Below, piece after piece: positions 10,314-20,180 of a DNA stretch of 64,000 nt. The notes below the pieces were generated by a model. That model saw nothing but the letters and a program-made list of their open reading frames with translations, did no database searches and had not been told where the DNA came from. The translations under genes were made by a program, and so were the position numbers. Each line of letters opens with the position of its first letter. Position 1 is the first letter of the stretch. The stretch comes from Lachnospiraceae bacterium (GTDB lineage Bacteria > Bacillota > Clostridia > Lachnospirales > Lachnospiraceae): positions 62,026-126,025 of the forward strand of contig NBBL01000008.1 in NCBI GenBank assembly GCA_002892395.1. The letters are read 5' to 3'.

Positions 10314-10984
10314 ATGAGTAAATATATTCCAGGCAATCAGAAACATCTCACTCTTGATGATCGTCTGTATATTGAGTCTTCTCTAAACAACGGAACCTCT
10401 TTCAAGGATATCGCCAGATTCCTCTGCAAGGACCCTACCCAACCTGCAGCCAATCCTGTCCGGATTTCGTTAAGGAACGTTGTACAAGGCTCGATTCAGC
10501 CCCTTACGTTTGTAATGGATGTAATAAAAAAATCCACCTGTGTACAATCGCGCACAAGTGTAACTATGATGCCCGCTTCGCTGACCGTAAATACCATGAA
10601 AAGCTTTCTGCGTCCCGTTCCGGCATCTCCATGACAAAGCATGAATTACATGATGGGGATAAGGTCGTAACACCACTGATAGCCCAGGGACAGTCTCCCC
10701 ACCAGATCTGCACCAACCATCCTGAACTCGGTCTCTCTGTTAGAACTATGTATTCTTACATTGACCAGGGGCTGCTGACGCCAAGAAGTATCGATCTGAA
10801 GCGTAAAGTTAAGTTCCGGGCACGAAGGATCCATAAAACTCAGATCACCAACCGGGCTGCCTTTTACGGAAGGACCTATGAATGTGTGAATCTGATCGTG
10901 AATCATATCAACTCGACGCCACGGGAATCTTTGAACGGCAGAACTCCTTATTCTGTCGCACTGGAATTTCGAATTTCAATTTAG
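10314..10984 (+). pseudogene. decayed IS30-family transposase
   Basis: The start (MSKYIPGNQKHLTLDDRLYI, then NNGTSFKDIARFLCKDPT) is the N-terminal helix-turn-helix of IS30-type transposases. After about codon 42 the frame changes. The continuing text in another frame gives CPDFVKERCTRLDSAPYVCN, KKIHLCTIAHKCNYDARF and SVRTMYSYIDQGLLTPRSID. It then jumps from RTYE straight to VNHINSTPRESLNGRTPY, the normal C-terminal motif. Two deletions and a frame change therefore removed the DDE catalytic core. Clear terminal inverted repeats were not seen. A second fragment of the same type of element lies at 52448-52546. Confidence 0.85.
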
Positions 10985-11142
10985 CATTTTCAGCCTTTAT
11001 TAAGTTCATCTCCAAAAATACGCTCAAAAATAGCAGAGACTCCTACTGCGCTTCTTCCCGGTTCTGTGATACACTGTTCCGTGGCTCAATCAACCTACTT
11101 CCCTTCGACACATCGGATCGAAAAGAAACAGGACGGCTTCCC

Positions 11143-12147
11143 ATGAAAAAAATTCTTCTCTTGGCAACCGGCGGTACCATTGCATCTCTCAGCACGGAAA
11201 ACGGTCTGACCCCCGCCATCCGGGCGGAACGTCTGATCAGCTACATTCCCTCTGTCCGAACCTGCTTTGATGTTTCTGCCCTGCAGGTCTGCAACATCGA
11301 CAGCACAAATATGACCCCGAAGCACTGGTCTCTCCTGGTTCAGACCATCAAAGACCACTACGAAGACTATGACGGCTTTGTGGTCTGCCACGGCACCGAC
11401 ACCATGGCATATACCGCCGCCGCCCTCTCCTACATGATTCAAAACTCAAAAAAACCCATCGTCATCACAGGCTCTCAACGTCCCATCGATCAGGAGGATA
11501 CGGATGCGAGGAGAAACCTGCGGGACAGCATCCTCTATGCGGGAAATGCCGCTTCCGGCGGTGTCGTCCTGGTTTTCGGAGGAAATGTCATCGCCGGAAC
11601 CCGGGCGAAAAAGACACGTGCGCACAGCTTCAATGCCTTCAACAGCGTAAATTTTCCGATTCTTGCCGTCATTCAAAACGACCGCATCATCCGCTATTTG
11701 CCCCCTGAATCCTTCGAGGAAGGGCCTCGCTTCTCCACGCAGCTGAATGACCGCGTGGTACTCCTTAAGCTGATTCCCGGGATGCGCCCGGAGCTGGTCA
11801 GCTACCTGTTTCAGCACTATGACTGTCTCATCGTGGAAAGCTTCGGCGTCGGCGGCATTCCCGATACGCTGATGGAGGTCTTCTACCGGGAGATGCGCCA
11901 GTGGATCGCAAAGGGAAAGATTGTCGTCATGGCGACACAGGTGGTAAACGAGGGAAGCAATATGGAGATCTATGAGGTGGGTCGCCGCGTCAAGGAGGAC
12001 TTTGACCTGATGGAGGCTTATGACATGACCTTAGAAGCAACCGTCACAAAAATGATGTATCTGCTTGCCAACTGCGGCGGAGACTATCAAGCGATGCGAA
12101 GCGGCTTTTACCGCACCGTGAACCATGACATTCTCGCTGCCAGGTGA
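11143..12147 (+). CDS. ansA: type I L-asparaginase, cytoplasmic
   Basis: Hydrolyses L-asparagine to aspartate and ammonia. The 334-residue product begins MKKILLLATGGTIASLS with the nucleophile threonine motif TGGTIAS. It has the second active-site block HGTDTMAYTAAALSYM and the GSQRP segment. There is no signal peptide, which fits the cytoplasmic type I enzyme. The frame runs back to 10882 through transposase debris. I took the ATG at 11143 because the family N-terminus starts there, although the ribosome site ahead of it is weak. It appears monocistronic. Confidence 0.93.
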   Translation: MKKILLLATGGTIASLSTENGLTPAIRAERLISYIPSVRTCFDVSALQVCNIDSTNMTPKHWSLLVQTIKDHYEDYDGFVVCHGTDTMAYTAAALSYMIQNSKKPIVITGSQRPIDQEDTDARRNLRDSILYAGNAASGGVVLVFGGNVIAGTRAKKTRAHSFNAFNSVNFPILAVIQNDRIIRYLPPESFEEGPRFSTQLNDRVVLLKLIPGMRPELVSYLFQHYDCLIVESFGVGGIPDTLMEVFYREMRQWIAKGKIVVMATQVVNEGSNMEIYEVGRRVKEDFDLMEAYDMTLEATVTKMMYLLANCGGDYQAMRSGFYRTVNHDILAAR

Positions 12148-12293
12148 GCCCTTTCCTGTTGAATGCCGCTCCATCTTCCTCGCAATTGTCAATTAATTCG
12201 GAGCAGGCTTCTCCCATTCTCAAATTTTCCTTCCTTTTTCCCTCTTTCCGTATTAGAATGGTCATAGGTTAACAGGAAGAAAGGAGTTTCACC

Positions 12294-12959
12294 ATGGCAA
12301 AAACGCTGAGAAGATTGCTTCGTCTCGCTGCTGTTGCGGGGGTTGCCGCAGCCGCGCTCTCCTATTATCGGCAGTATCGGGACTTCCACAAGGATCTGGA
12401 TGAGGAGTTTAAAAGCTTTGAGGATGAATCGGAGGATCCGGATGCGGACAGACGTGCGCAGACGGTGAGCCGCAGCTATGTCTCCCTCAATGCAAGCAAG
12501 GATGAGTTCACGGTGGCGGCAAAGGACACGTTTGAGGCCGCAAAGGGCATGGCGTCCTCCGCCAGAGAAATGCTGCTGGATGTGGGGCATATCATTGCAG
12601 AAAATATGCGGGACGGCGGTGCCATCGCCGGCAACACCGCAAAGATGGCTGCAGCAAAGGTGAAATCCGCAGTGCAGGAGAAAGCGGATCAGCTCAAAAC
12701 ATCCGAACACATCCACCCGGAGGATCTGGCAGAAGCTGCGGCAGCAAGCATCGACTCCGCCGCAGATGAAGCCCTCGCACGGGCAGCCGATGTCAAGGAG
12801 AATGCAAAGGATCAGGCGGAAGCGCTCAAGCAGCAGGCAGAAGCAGGGATCAAGGAGCAAGCGAGTGAGGCAGGGAAGCTTGCAGAGGATGGAAAGCAAA
12901 AGGCAGAGGCTGCAGAGAAGCGGGTGGAAAAAGCGACCCACATTGTAGAGGAAGGGTAA
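12294..12959 (+). CDS. alanine-rich coiled-coil protein with N-terminal membrane anchor
   Basis: Not assigned to a family. The 221-residue product starts MAKTLRRLLRLAAVAGVAAA, a basic stretch plus a short hydrophobic helix that could be a signal anchor. An acidic segment with DEEFKSFEDESEDPD follows. The rest is Ala/Lys/Glu/Gln-rich with apolipoprotein or LEA-like heptads (repeated VKENAKDQAEALKQQAEAG-type text), predicted as long coiled coil. AGAAAGGAG precedes the ATG. The last 13 codons including the stop are the first unit of a tandem repeat that continues past the gene. Any role, such as envelope or stress protection, is a guess from composition. Confidence 0.6.
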   Translation: MAKTLRRLLRLAAVAGVAAAALSYYRQYRDFHKDLDEEFKSFEDESEDPDADRRAQTVSRSYVSLNASKDEFTVAAKDTFEAAKGMASSAREMLLDVGHIIAENMRDGGAIAGNTAKMAAAKVKSAVQEKADQLKTSEHIHPEDLAEAAAASIDSAADEALARAADVKENAKDQAEALKQQAEAGIKEQASEAGKLAEDGKQKAEAAEKRVEKATHIVEEG

Positions 12960-13058
12960 TCAGAAGCGGAAGCGACCCACATTGTGGAGGAAAGGTAATC
13001 AGAAGCAGAAGCGACCCACATTGTGGAGGAAAGGTAATCAGAAACAGAAGCGACCCAC
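12933..13058 (+). repeat. 39-base tandem repeat across the 3' end of the coiled-coil gene
   Basis: Three full 39-base units (starts 12933, 12972, 13011) and nine bases of a fourth. Each unit reads ATHIVEE(G/R)-stop-SE(A/T)E in the frame of the upstream gene, so the stop codon is copied with the coding text. Units differ at only a few positions. Confidence 0.95.
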
Positions 13059-13085
13059 AAGGACGCCTGAGAAAGAAATCAAAAT

Positions 13086-13128
13086 ACAAGAGGACGGAGC
13101 TGACATCGGCCCCGTCCTCTTGTGTTTT
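13086..13128. terminator. bidirectional terminator
   Basis: ACAAGAGGACGG and CCGTCCTCTTGT form a perfect 12-base stem, with GTTTT after it on the plus strand and A residues before it. It sits between the convergent coiled-coil gene and the radical SAM gene. Confidence 0.8.
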
Positions 13129-13170
13129 AATCCCCCGATCCGATTCCATCCCTATGCAACCCCAAGGCGC

Positions 13171-14082
13171 TTACTGCTGTAAATCCGCCGCATGCTCCAC
13201 CCCTCTCAGATCAAAATCCGGAATGAATGCGACTCCCTTGCTGTCTGCTTCCTGCACATAGCCATTGATAAATCCCAGCTCCTCCAGGCACGCTTCTGCC
13301 CGGGCTCTTTCCCGTGCAGTCAGCGCCCGATTCAGCTCCGGACATTCCGGAATATCCCAAAGCGGCGTGTACTGGAATAACAGGCTGATCCATCGCTCCG
13401 CACCGAATTCCCGGCGGATCCGTTTCAAAACGGCAGCACTGTTCTTCAAATGCAACGGAAGCACCAAATGGCGGATGATGACCCCCCTCTGGATGATTCC
13501 CTTCTGGTTGAGCACGGGATCCCCGCACTGCCGCAGCATTTCTCCGATGGCCTGCACCGCGACTTCCGGATAATCCGGCGCTGCGGAGCATCTCCCCGCC
13601 AGCTCTCCGTCCGCATATTTAAAGTCCGGAAGCCAGACATCCACCAATCCCTCCAGGCGCTTCAGTGTGTCCACCCTCTCGTATCCGCCGCAGTTATAAA
13701 GAATGGGAATACGGGGGCGATACCGTTCCAGCGCTGCAATGATGTGCGCCGTCCACTGCGTCGGCGTCACCAGATTGATGTTATTCGCGCCCTGGGCCTC
13801 CAGCTCCCGGAAAATATCCGCCAGCCGCTCCACGCTGACCTCTGCCCCGTACCGCTCCTGACTGATTTTCCGGTTCTGACAAAACACGCAGTGCAACGAA
13901 CAGCCCGAGAAGAAAATTGCCCCGCTGCCTTGTTTCCCGCTCACACAGGGCTCCTCTCCATAATGCAGGGCTGCGCGGGACAAGACAAGGCGGGCGCCGC
14001 TTCCGCAGGCTCCCGCTTGCTTCTCTCTGTCCGCACCGCAGCGGCGCGGACAAAGCATACAATGTTTTAGTTCTGACTGCAT
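13171..14082 (-). CDS. PflA-like radical SAM protein (COG1313 type)
   Basis: A radical SAM enzyme resembling pyruvate formate-lyase activating enzymes. The 303-residue product has an N-terminal cysteine pair CMLCPRRCG and the SAM [4Fe-4S] motif CSLHCVFC, followed by NNINLVTPTQW and YNCGGYE, which are typical of this subgroup. The actual target is unknown. The open frame starts six codons earlier, almost touching glnS, but the ATG at 14082 has CAGGAGAAG at proper distance and starts the family N-terminus. It is probably co-transcribed with glnS. Confidence 0.85.
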   Translation of the reverse strand: MQSELKHCMLCPRRCGADREKQAGACGSGARLVLSRAALHYGEEPCVSGKQGSGAIFFSGCSLHCVFCQNRKISQERYGAEVSVERLADIFRELEAQGANNINLVTPTQWTAHIIAALERYRPRIPILYNCGGYERVDTLKRLEGLVDVWLPDFKYADGELAGRCSAAPDYPEVAVQAIGEMLRQCGDPVLNQKGIIQRGVIIRHLVLPLHLKNSAAVLKRIRREFGAERWISLLFQYTPLWDIPECPELNRALTARERARAEACLEELGFINGYVQEADSKGVAFIPDFDLRGVEHAADLQQ

Positions 14083-14106
14083 CGTAACTTCTCCTGACAA
14101 GTGATC

Positions 14107-15774
14107 TCAACCTTTCGGAAGCTGAAATGAGCTCTTCAGCGAGACAATTCGGTTGAACACCAGCGCCTCCGGTCGAGAGTCCTTGCAGTCCACGCAGAAA
14201 TATCCGTTTCTCACAAACTGATAGCTGTCGTAGGCCCTGGCCCCGCAAAAGTCCGGCTCCAGCTTGCAATTTTTTAAGACCGTGAGGGAATTGGGATTCA
14301 GGTTCAGCTTCCCTTCTGCATCCAGTTTGCCCCGTTCTTCATCGACGATATTCTCATAGAGGCGGCACTCCGCTTCTATGGCAGTCGATGCGTTGACCCA
14401 GTGTATGGTTCCCTTCACCTTGCGCCCGGAGAAGCCGCTCCCGCTTTTCGTCTCCGGATCATAGGTGCAGTGAACTGCGGTGACATTTCCGTCGGCATCC
14501 TTTTCGACTCCGACACAGGTCACAAAATAAGCCCCCATGAGGCGCACCTCATTTCCCGGGAAGAGGCGGAAATATTTCTTCGGCGGAACCTCCATAAAAT
14601 CTTCTTCCTCAATCCAGAGCTCACGGCTGAAGGGAAGCTCCCGCTCCCCCAGATCCGGATTTTCCAGGTTGTTCGGCATGGGAAGAAATTCCGTCTGCCC
14701 CTCGGGATAATTGTCAATAATCAGCTTCAGCGGATGCAGGATCGCCATCATGCGGGGGCGCTTCAGCTTCAAATCCTCCCGGATGCAATATTCCAGCATG
14801 GCATAATCCACAGAGGAATTCGCTTTGGACACGCCGCAGAGCTCCACAAAGCGCTGAATGGATTCCGGCGTATAGCCGCGGCGGCGAAGCGCTGCGATGG
14901 ACACGAGACGGGGATCGTCCCATCCGTCCACGATTCCATCCTCCACCAGCTTCTTGATATATCGCTTGCCTGTGATCACATTGGTGAGGTAGAGCTTGGC
15001 GAACTCAATCTGCCGCGGCGGCTCCTCAAATTCACACTCCTTCACAACCCATTCATAAAGGGGCCGGTGATCCTCAAACTCCAGCGTGCAGATGGAATGT
15101 GTGATGTGCTCAATCGCATCCTCAATCGGATGAGCAAAATCATACATCGGATAGATGCACCACTTATCTCCGGTATTCTGGTGCGTCATATGGGCAATTC
15201 GGTAAATGACCGGATCCCGCATATTGATATTCGGAGATGACATGTCGATTTTTGCGCGCAGGACACGTGACCCGTCCTCATACATTCCCGCCTTCATCTC
15301 CTCAAACAGTCTGCGGTTTTCCTCTACCGAGCGGTTTCGGTACGGGCTTTCCTTTCCCGGCGTCGTAAAATCTCCGCGGTACGCCCGAATCTCATCTGCG
15401 CTCAGGTCACAGACGAACGCCTTTCCCTTATCGATCAGCTTCAGCGCACACTCGTACATCTCATCGAAATAATCGGACGCAAAAAATACGCGATCCTCAA
15501 ACGACGCGCCGAGCCACTCCACATCCTCCCGGATTGATTCCACAAATTCCCATTTTTCCTTGGTGGGGTTCGTGTCATCGTACCGAAGATTAAACTTTCC
15601 GCCGTACTCCTTCGCAAGCCCTGCGTTCAGAAGAATGGACTTTGCATGTCCGATGTGCAGATAGCCGTTCGGCTCCGGTGGAAATCTGGTCTGCACGTGG
15701 CTGTAGGTTCCGTTTGCAAGATCCTTGTCGATCTCCATCTCAATAAAATTGCGCTCAATTTTTTCCTCACTCAT
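14107..15774 (-). CDS. glnS: glutaminyl-tRNA synthetase
   Basis: Charges tRNA-Gln with glutamine. The 555-residue class I synthetase begins [19 protein letters not shown] and carries the HIGH motif in [14 protein letters not shown]. The KMSKS loop is the variant [12 protein letters not shown], an atypical form also found in clostridial GlnRS as I recall. The C-terminal anticodon-binding beta-barrels are complete ([13 protein letters not shown] to the end). It follows the lipoprotein gene by 22 bases. Having GlnRS suggests the organism need not rely only on the GatCAB amidation route for Gln-tRNA. Confidence 0.95.
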   Translation of the reverse strand: MSEEKIERNFIEMEIDKDLANGTYSHVQTRFPPEPNGYLHIGHAKSILLNAGLAKEYGGKFNLRYDDTNPTKEKWEFVESIREDVEWLGASFEDRVFFASDYFDEMYECALKLIDKGKAFVCDLSADEIRAYRGDFTTPGKESPYRNRSVEENRRLFEEMKAGMYEDGSRVLRAKIDMSSPNINMRDPVIYRIAHMTHQNTGDKWCIYPMYDFAHPIEDAIEHITHSICTLEFEDHRPLYEWVVKECEFEEPPRQIEFAKLYLTNVITGKRYIKKLVEDGIVDGWDDPRLVSIAALRRRGYTPESIQRFVELCGVSKANSSVDYAMLEYCIREDLKLKRPRMMAILHPLKLIIDNYPEGQTEFLPMPNNLENPDLGERELPFSRELWIEEEDFMEVPPKKYFRLFPGNEVRLMGAYFVTCVGVEKDADGNVTAVHCTYDPETKSGSGFSGRKVKGTIHWVNASTAIEAECRLYENIVDEERGKLDAEGKLNLNPNSLTVLKNCKLEPDFCGARAYDSYQFVRNGYFCVDCKDSRPEALVFNRIVSLKSSFQLPKG

Positions 15775-15796
15775 AGCTTCCCTCCCTCTGGCTCCT

Positions 15797-16549
15797 TCAT
15801 TTCAAATTGATCCCCGTGACACCCCAGCCATCATCCGAGAGACTGATCACGATATTCGGCGTTCCGCCGTCCCTGGAGATCACCATGGAGCCGTCGGCTT
15901 CTTCGATTTCCATCAGATTGGTTCCCAGCACGGATTGAACCAGCTCCTTGGTAAAAATCTGCTCTGCCCGGTACGACTCAAGGAACTCCTCCTCGGTCGT
16001 CACCTCTCTCCCCCCGCCGATGCCCACATAAAGAGGGAAGGAGGCATAGCCCGCCAGCGCCTTCAGATTTTGATCCCGCACACTCATCATCACAAGTCCG
16101 GCTTTCTCCAGAGCATCCCTGTCCTTGCACTTTGCCTCCAAATCCGTTGCGCGGCGAAGCACAAAGCTATCTCCCTCAAATCGCCCCCAAAGCGCTGCAG
16201 CGCGTCCGGGTACGGCTCCGTCCTTGAGACCGGACAGGTCCGGCTTTTCTTTTGCAGTCTCTCCGATCGGCACCGTGAGCATTTTCCCCGCGTCGGTCTG
16301 CAGGATCAGCGTGTTCATGGTGGCATCAATCACGACTCCCTTCACCGAAACCTCCTCCGGTGATCCGCTGCCCTTGTTTTCTCCCGCAGCCTCCGGATTT
16401 GCTGTTCCGTTCTCCTGAAGCGCCTCCGCCCCGGAACTGCTGTTCTGAGCTGCTGCGCCGGATGCTTCCTGCGCCTTCCTATGCCCACAGCCGGAAAAAC
16501 AGACGGCTGAGGCCAAAGCAAACGCTGCCATCCAAACCGGTATTCTCAT
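15797..16549 (-). CDS. putative lipoprotein
   Basis: Unassigned 250-residue lipoprotein. The N-terminus [20 protein letters not shown] followed by Cys is a lipoprotein signal with the lipobox FSGC. A low-complexity Ser/Ala/Glu/Gly linker follows, then a compact domain with [20 protein letters not shown] (an OB-like beta segment) and a C-terminal domain. I chose the ATG at 16549 because AGGAGG stands seven bases before it; the frame itself runs 13 codons longer. It is first of the lipoprotein-glnS-radical SAM run. Confidence 0.75.
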   Translation of the reverse strand: MRIPVWMAAFALASAVCFSGCGHRKAQEASGAAAQNSSSGAEALQENGTANPEAAGENKGSGSPEEVSVKGVVIDATMNTLILQTDAGKMLTVPIGETAKEKPDLSGLKDGAVPGRAAALWGRFEGDSFVLRRATDLEAKCKDRDALEKAGLVMMSVRDQNLKALAGYASFPLYVGIGGGREVTTEEEFLESYRAEQIFTKELVQSVLGTNLMEIEEADGSMVISRDGGTPNIVISLSDDGWGVTGINLK

Positions 16550-16626
16550 TGACCGCCTCCTGCTCCGCATTTGTCCTCCAAAATCCATATGCCTTAGTTT
16601 ACTCTATTTAAGGTCGTTTTACAACC

Positions 16627-16675
16627 AAAAGGTACCGCCGCAGCACGTGAAAGACGCGCAACAGCGATACCTCTG
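16627..16675 (-). terminator. probable terminator after accDA
   Basis: On the minus strand GGTATCGCTGTTGCGCG and a CACGTGCTGCGGCGGTACC arm pair imperfectly and are followed by TTTT. It lies about 25-70 bases past the accDA stop and would end the fatty acid operon. Confidence 0.5.
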
Positions 16676-16696
16676 TTCCCTTTTGCCCCGGGGTAT

Positions 16697-18445
16697 TCAA
16701 AATTTCCGGAAGCGGGCATAGCGTTTCGCGCAGAGCTGTTCCGGCGAAAGCGCACTGTAGGATTCAATAAATTCCAAAAGCTCCGGCTCCAGTCGGGATA
16801 CGACCGCTTCTATCCCCTCCGCCGTCACCGGCTCCTCCTCCGGAATCACCTTGTCGATGATTCCAAGGCGCAGCAAATCCACTGACGTAAGCTTCATGGC
16901 TTCCGCTGCCGGTTCGCATTGCTTGGCATCCCGATACAGGATGGCGGCAAAGCCCTCCGGGGAGAGAATGGAATACACGGCGTGCTCCATCATCCATACC
17001 TCGTCTGCCGTCGCAAGTCCCAGTGCGCCGCCGCTTGCGCCTTCACCGATCACGATGGACAAAATCGGAACCTTCAAATCGGAAAAAGCCTGCAGATTCC
17101 CTGCGATTGCCTCTCCCTGTCCCCGTTCTTCCGCCCCGACGCCGCAGTATGCTCCCGGTGTGTCCACCAGGCAGATCACCGGTCTGCCAAAGCGTTCCGC
17201 CTGCTTTGCCAGACGCCTTGCCTTTCGATACCCCTCCGGATTCGGCATGCCGAAATTCCGAAGCTTATTGTCATTAAAATCCCGTCCCTTCTGAATTCCG
17301 ATCACCGTCACCGGGATGCCTCGGAAGGAAGCGATGCCGCCGACAACGGCCCTATCATCACCGAAGCAGCGGTCGCCGTGCAGCTCAAAAAAGTCCGGAA
17401 ACAGCGCATGGATATAATCCAGCGCATGGGCCCGATCCTTCGCCCGGGAGAGTTTGACCGTCTCCCAGGCACTGGGACGTTTTCTGTCCTTTTTCCCCTG
17501 CCCGACTTCAAAGAACCGGTTGAGCCCTGTGGACGCTCCTTGATCCGAGACAGCCTGTGCTTCTTCCCGGCATTCCAAACGCTCCGATTCCTCCGATGTC
17601 AGGATACCGGAGCTGAGCTCCGCTGCGCCCGTGACATGGAGTCTTAAAATCCGGGAAAGCGTCTCCTTCATATTTTTTCGTTCCACGATGGCATCAACAA
17701 AGCCGTGCTCCATCTGAAATTCCGCCCGCTGAAAGCCCTCCGGCAGCTTTCCGCCTATGGTCTGCTGGATCACCCGGGCGCCGGTAAATCCGATCAGTGC
17801 CCCCGGCTCAGCCAGAATAATATCTCCCAGCATCGCAAAGCTGGCCGTGACGCCGCCCATCGTCGGATCCGTCAGGACAGACACGAACAGCTGTCCGCTT
17901 TTTTTCAGGCAGGCGAAGGCCTGTGCCGTCTTTGTCATCTGCATGAGGGAGATGATCCCCTCCTGCATACGGGCGCCTCCCGAGCAGGCAAACAGGATAA
18001 CCGGGAGCTGCTCCGCGGCGGCGCGCTCTGCCATACGGGCGATCTTTTCACCCATGTTGTGCCCCATGGAGCTCATCATATAGCGGGCGTCACAAACGCC
18101 GATTGCGCAGTCGATTCCGTCCAGCGTCATCCGCCCTGTCACCACTGCCTCATTCAGCTTGCTTTTTTCTCTGCTCTCCCATATTTTTCGCTCATATCCC
18201 GGAAATTCCAGCGGATTGACCGCCTCCATTTCCTGATCCCACTCCTCAAAGCTTCCCGCATCGGCCAGCATATGAATGCGCCGGTACGCGTGAATCCGGA
18301 TATATCCTCCGCAGGAGGGGCAGGCATAATAATGCTCCCGCACTGCCTCCACGCTGACCACCGCACCGCACCGTTTGCATTTCCGATAGACGTTTTCCTG
18401 CTCTTTGGCACTTTCGAAACTTCTCTTAAAAAAATCAATCAGCAT
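16697..18445 (-). CDS. accDA: fused acetyl-CoA carboxylase carboxyltransferase (AccD-AccA)
   Basis: Both carboxyltransferase halves in one 582-residue chain. They transfer CO2 from carboxybiotin to acetyl-CoA to give malonyl-CoA. The AccD half has its zinc ribbon at C23, C26, C42 and C45, then SGGARMQEGI and LTDPTMGGVTASFA. A linker of about 40 residues at 285-325 leads to the AccA half (LSRAKDRAHALDYI, ELHGDRCFGDD, DTPGAYCGVGAEERGQ). I took the ATG at 18445, 11 bases after fabZ, because the AccD N-terminus begins there. The biotin carboxylase and BCCP genes are not adjacent. Confidence 0.94.
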   Translation of the reverse strand: MLIDFFKRSFESAKEQENVYRKCKRCGAVVSVEAVREHYYACPSCGGYIRIHAYRRIHMLADAGSFEEWDQEMEAVNPLEFPGYERKIWESREKSKLNEAVVTGRMTLDGIDCAIGVCDARYMMSSMGHNMGEKIARMAERAAAEQLPVILFACSGGARMQEGIISLMQMTKTAQAFACLKKSGQLFVSVLTDPTMGGVTASFAMLGDIILAEPGALIGFTGARVIQQTIGGKLPEGFQRAEFQMEHGFVDAIVERKNMKETLSRILRLHVTGAAELSSGILTSEESERLECREEAQAVSDQGASTGLNRFFEVGQGKKDRKRPSAWETVKLSRAKDRAHALDYIHALFPDFFELHGDRCFGDDRAVVGGIASFRGIPVTVIGIQKGRDFNDNKLRNFGMPNPEGYRKARRLAKQAERFGRPVICLVDTPGAYCGVGAEERGQGEAIAGNLQAFSDLKVPILSIVIGEGASGGALGLATADEVWMMEHAVYSILSPEGFAAILYRDAKQCEPAAEAMKLTSVDLLRLGIIDKVIPEEEPVTAEGIEAVVSRLEPELLEFIESYSALSPEQLCAKRYARFRKF

Positions 18446-18455
18446 ATTGCTCCGT

Positions 18456-18914
18456 TCACTCCCCCAGTATAAAGGTAAGCTCTGCCTCCACGGCCTTTTC
18501 TTCACCCACATAGGCAACTGCTTTCCCTTTTCCCACAGGTCCTTTCACGCGAAGAATCTCACAGACCAGCTTCAGACGGTCCCCCGGCACCACCTTTCTG
18601 CGAAACCGAACGCCATCGATCCCGCCGAAGTAGGCAGTTTTTCCTCTGTTTTCCTCTGCAGAAAGAATGGCCACCGCACCGGTCTGCGCCAGTGCTTCCA
18701 CAATCAGAACACCGGGCATCACCGGTTCCCCGGGAAAATGCCCTGCGAAATAGGGCTCTGCAAAGCTCACGGATTTATATCCCACTGCACGAACCCCCAC
18801 CTCCAGTTCCTCAATGCAATCCACCAGAAGAAACGGATGGCGGTGCGGGAGAATTGCTTCGATTTCCTTCACCCCCAGCTTACTTGTTTTAGGTTCTTTT
18901 TTTTCTTCCGTCAT
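18456..18914 (-). CDS. fabZ: 3-hydroxyacyl-ACP dehydratase FabZ
   Basis: Dehydrates 3-hydroxyacyl-ACP to trans-2-enoyl-ACP in type II fatty acid synthesis. The 152-residue hot-dog fold protein has [12 protein letters not shown] and the catalytic histidine in [19 protein letters not shown], with the partner glutamate in that last segment. It overlaps fabF by four bases (ATGA), so translation is probably coupled. In many Clostridia accB lies before it and accC after it; both are absent here. Confidence 0.96.
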   Translation of the reverse strand: MTEEKKEPKTSKLGVKEIEAILPHRHPFLLVDCIEELEVGVRAVGYKSVSFAEPYFAGHFPGEPVMPGVLIVEALAQTGAVAILSAEENRGKTAYFGGIDGVRFRRKVVPGDRLKLVCEILRVKGPVGKGKAVAYVGEEKAVEAELTFILGE

Positions 18915-20155
18915 TCCTGCTCAAACCTCCGCATCAGGATGGAGGCATTGTGTCCTCCGAAGCCGAGGGAGTTACTGATGGCAGCCTTTACCTCGCACTC
19001 CTCCCCTGTTCCCTTCAGGTAATTCAAATCGCACTCCGGGTCGTCATCCCGAAGCCCTGCTGTTCTGTGCATGTAGCCTGTCTCAACGGTCTTGGCGAGA
19101 ACCACTGCCTCCACGCCGCCGGCGGCCCCCAGCAGATGACCGATCATGGACTTGGTTGAGCTGATTCTGACCGTTCCGGCCGCCTCTCCCAACGCCAGCT
19201 TAATGGCCTTGGTCTCTGCCAAATCGTTTAAGCGGGTGGATGTGCCGTGGGCATTGATATACGTGATATCCTCCGGGCAAAGCCCCGCATCCCGCAGGGC
19301 AAACCTCATGGCTGCCGCTGCACCGGCACCGTCGGGCAAGGGAGCCGTGAGATGATTGGCGTCGCAGGTGGCGCCGTATCCTGCCATCTCCGCGTAGATC
19401 CTGGCGCCCCTCTTACGCGCGTGCTCCAGCTCCTCCAGGACAAGAACTCCTGCTCCCTCTCCGATCACAAAGCCGTCCCGCTCTGCATCAAAGGGAATCG
19501 ACGCGCGAAGCGGATCCTCACTTCGGCTCAGCGCTGTCAGCTGGGAAAAACCCGCTACACCCAGCGGCGTGATGCAGGCCTCTGTTCCCCCGGCAAATAT
19601 CACATCTGCATCCCCGTAGGCAATGCTCCGAAATGCTTCTCCCACACTATGGGTACCGGAAGCGCAGGCTGTCACCACATCGATGTTTTTCCCCCGCAGT
19701 CCCAGCTGAATTGCCACATTCCCCGACGCCATGTTGCTGATGAGCAACGGGATGAAAAGAGGCGCCACCATGTTGGGACCTTTTTCTATGAGCCGCCTGC
19801 ACTCCCGCTCCGCCGCCTGCAGAGAGCCGATGCCGGAGCTGATGAAGCAGCCCACTGAATAGGGATCCTCCTCCTGAAGCTTTAAGCCGCTGTCAGAAAG
19901 CGCCTGTTGCGACGCCGCTACCGCGAACTGCGCAAAGCGCTCCATGCGGCGTGCAGACTTTGCATCCATGAAGCTCCGGGGGTCAAAATCCTTGACCTCC
20001 GCCGCCAATTTGACCTTGAATTCCGCCGTATCAAACTGTGTGATAGGGGCAATTCCCACTGTTCCCGCTTTCAGGGATGTCCAGAATGCCTCTGCTCCGA
20101 TGCCGACCGGCGTCACCGCCCCCAGTCCCGTGACAACCACCCTTCTCTTTTTCAT
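18911..20155 (-). CDS. fabF: 3-oxoacyl-ACP synthase II FabF
   Basis: Condenses malonyl-ACP with acyl-ACP for chain elongation. The 414-residue thiolase-fold enzyme shows the nucleophile cysteine in [14 protein letters not shown], the first histidine in [11 protein letters not shown] and the second in [17 protein letters not shown]. The start [18 protein letters not shown] is typical. It follows fabG by 25 bases and overlaps fabZ by four bases. Confidence 0.96.
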   Translation of the reverse strand: MKKRRVVVTGLGAVTPVGIGAEAFWTSLKAGTVGIAPITQFDTAEFKVKLAAEVKDFDPRSFMDAKSARRMERFAQFAVAASQQALSDSGLKLQEEDPYSVGCFISSGIGSLQAAERECRRLIEKGPNMVAPLFIPLLISNMASGNVAIQLGLRGKNIDVVTACASGTHSVGEAFRSIAYGDADVIFAGGTEACITPLGVAGFSQLTALSRSEDPLRASIPFDAERDGFVIGEGAGVLVLEELEHARKRGARIYAEMAGYGATCDANHLTAPLPDGAGAAAAMRFALRDAGLCPEDITYINAHGTSTRLNDLAETKAIKLALGEAAGTVRISSTKSMIGHLLGAAGGVEAVVLAKTVETGYMHRTAGLRDDDPECDLNYLKGTGEECEVKAAISNSLGFGGHNASILMRRFEQE

Positions 20156-20180
20156 GCCCTGATCCCTCTTTCTTTTATCC

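Noticed and set aside
10450-10516. Identical segment shared with 52448-52514 as a regulatory or attachment repeat
   Set aside because: In the correct frame both copies encode the same piece of an IS30 transposase, so shared descent explains them.
12933-13058. Possible CRISPR array
   Set aside because: The 39-base units follow each other without spacers and are copies of coding sequence.
16919-17647. Plus-strand frames antisense to accDA and the fab genes
   Set aside because: High GC leaves many stop-free antisense frames; none has a family motif or ribosome site.
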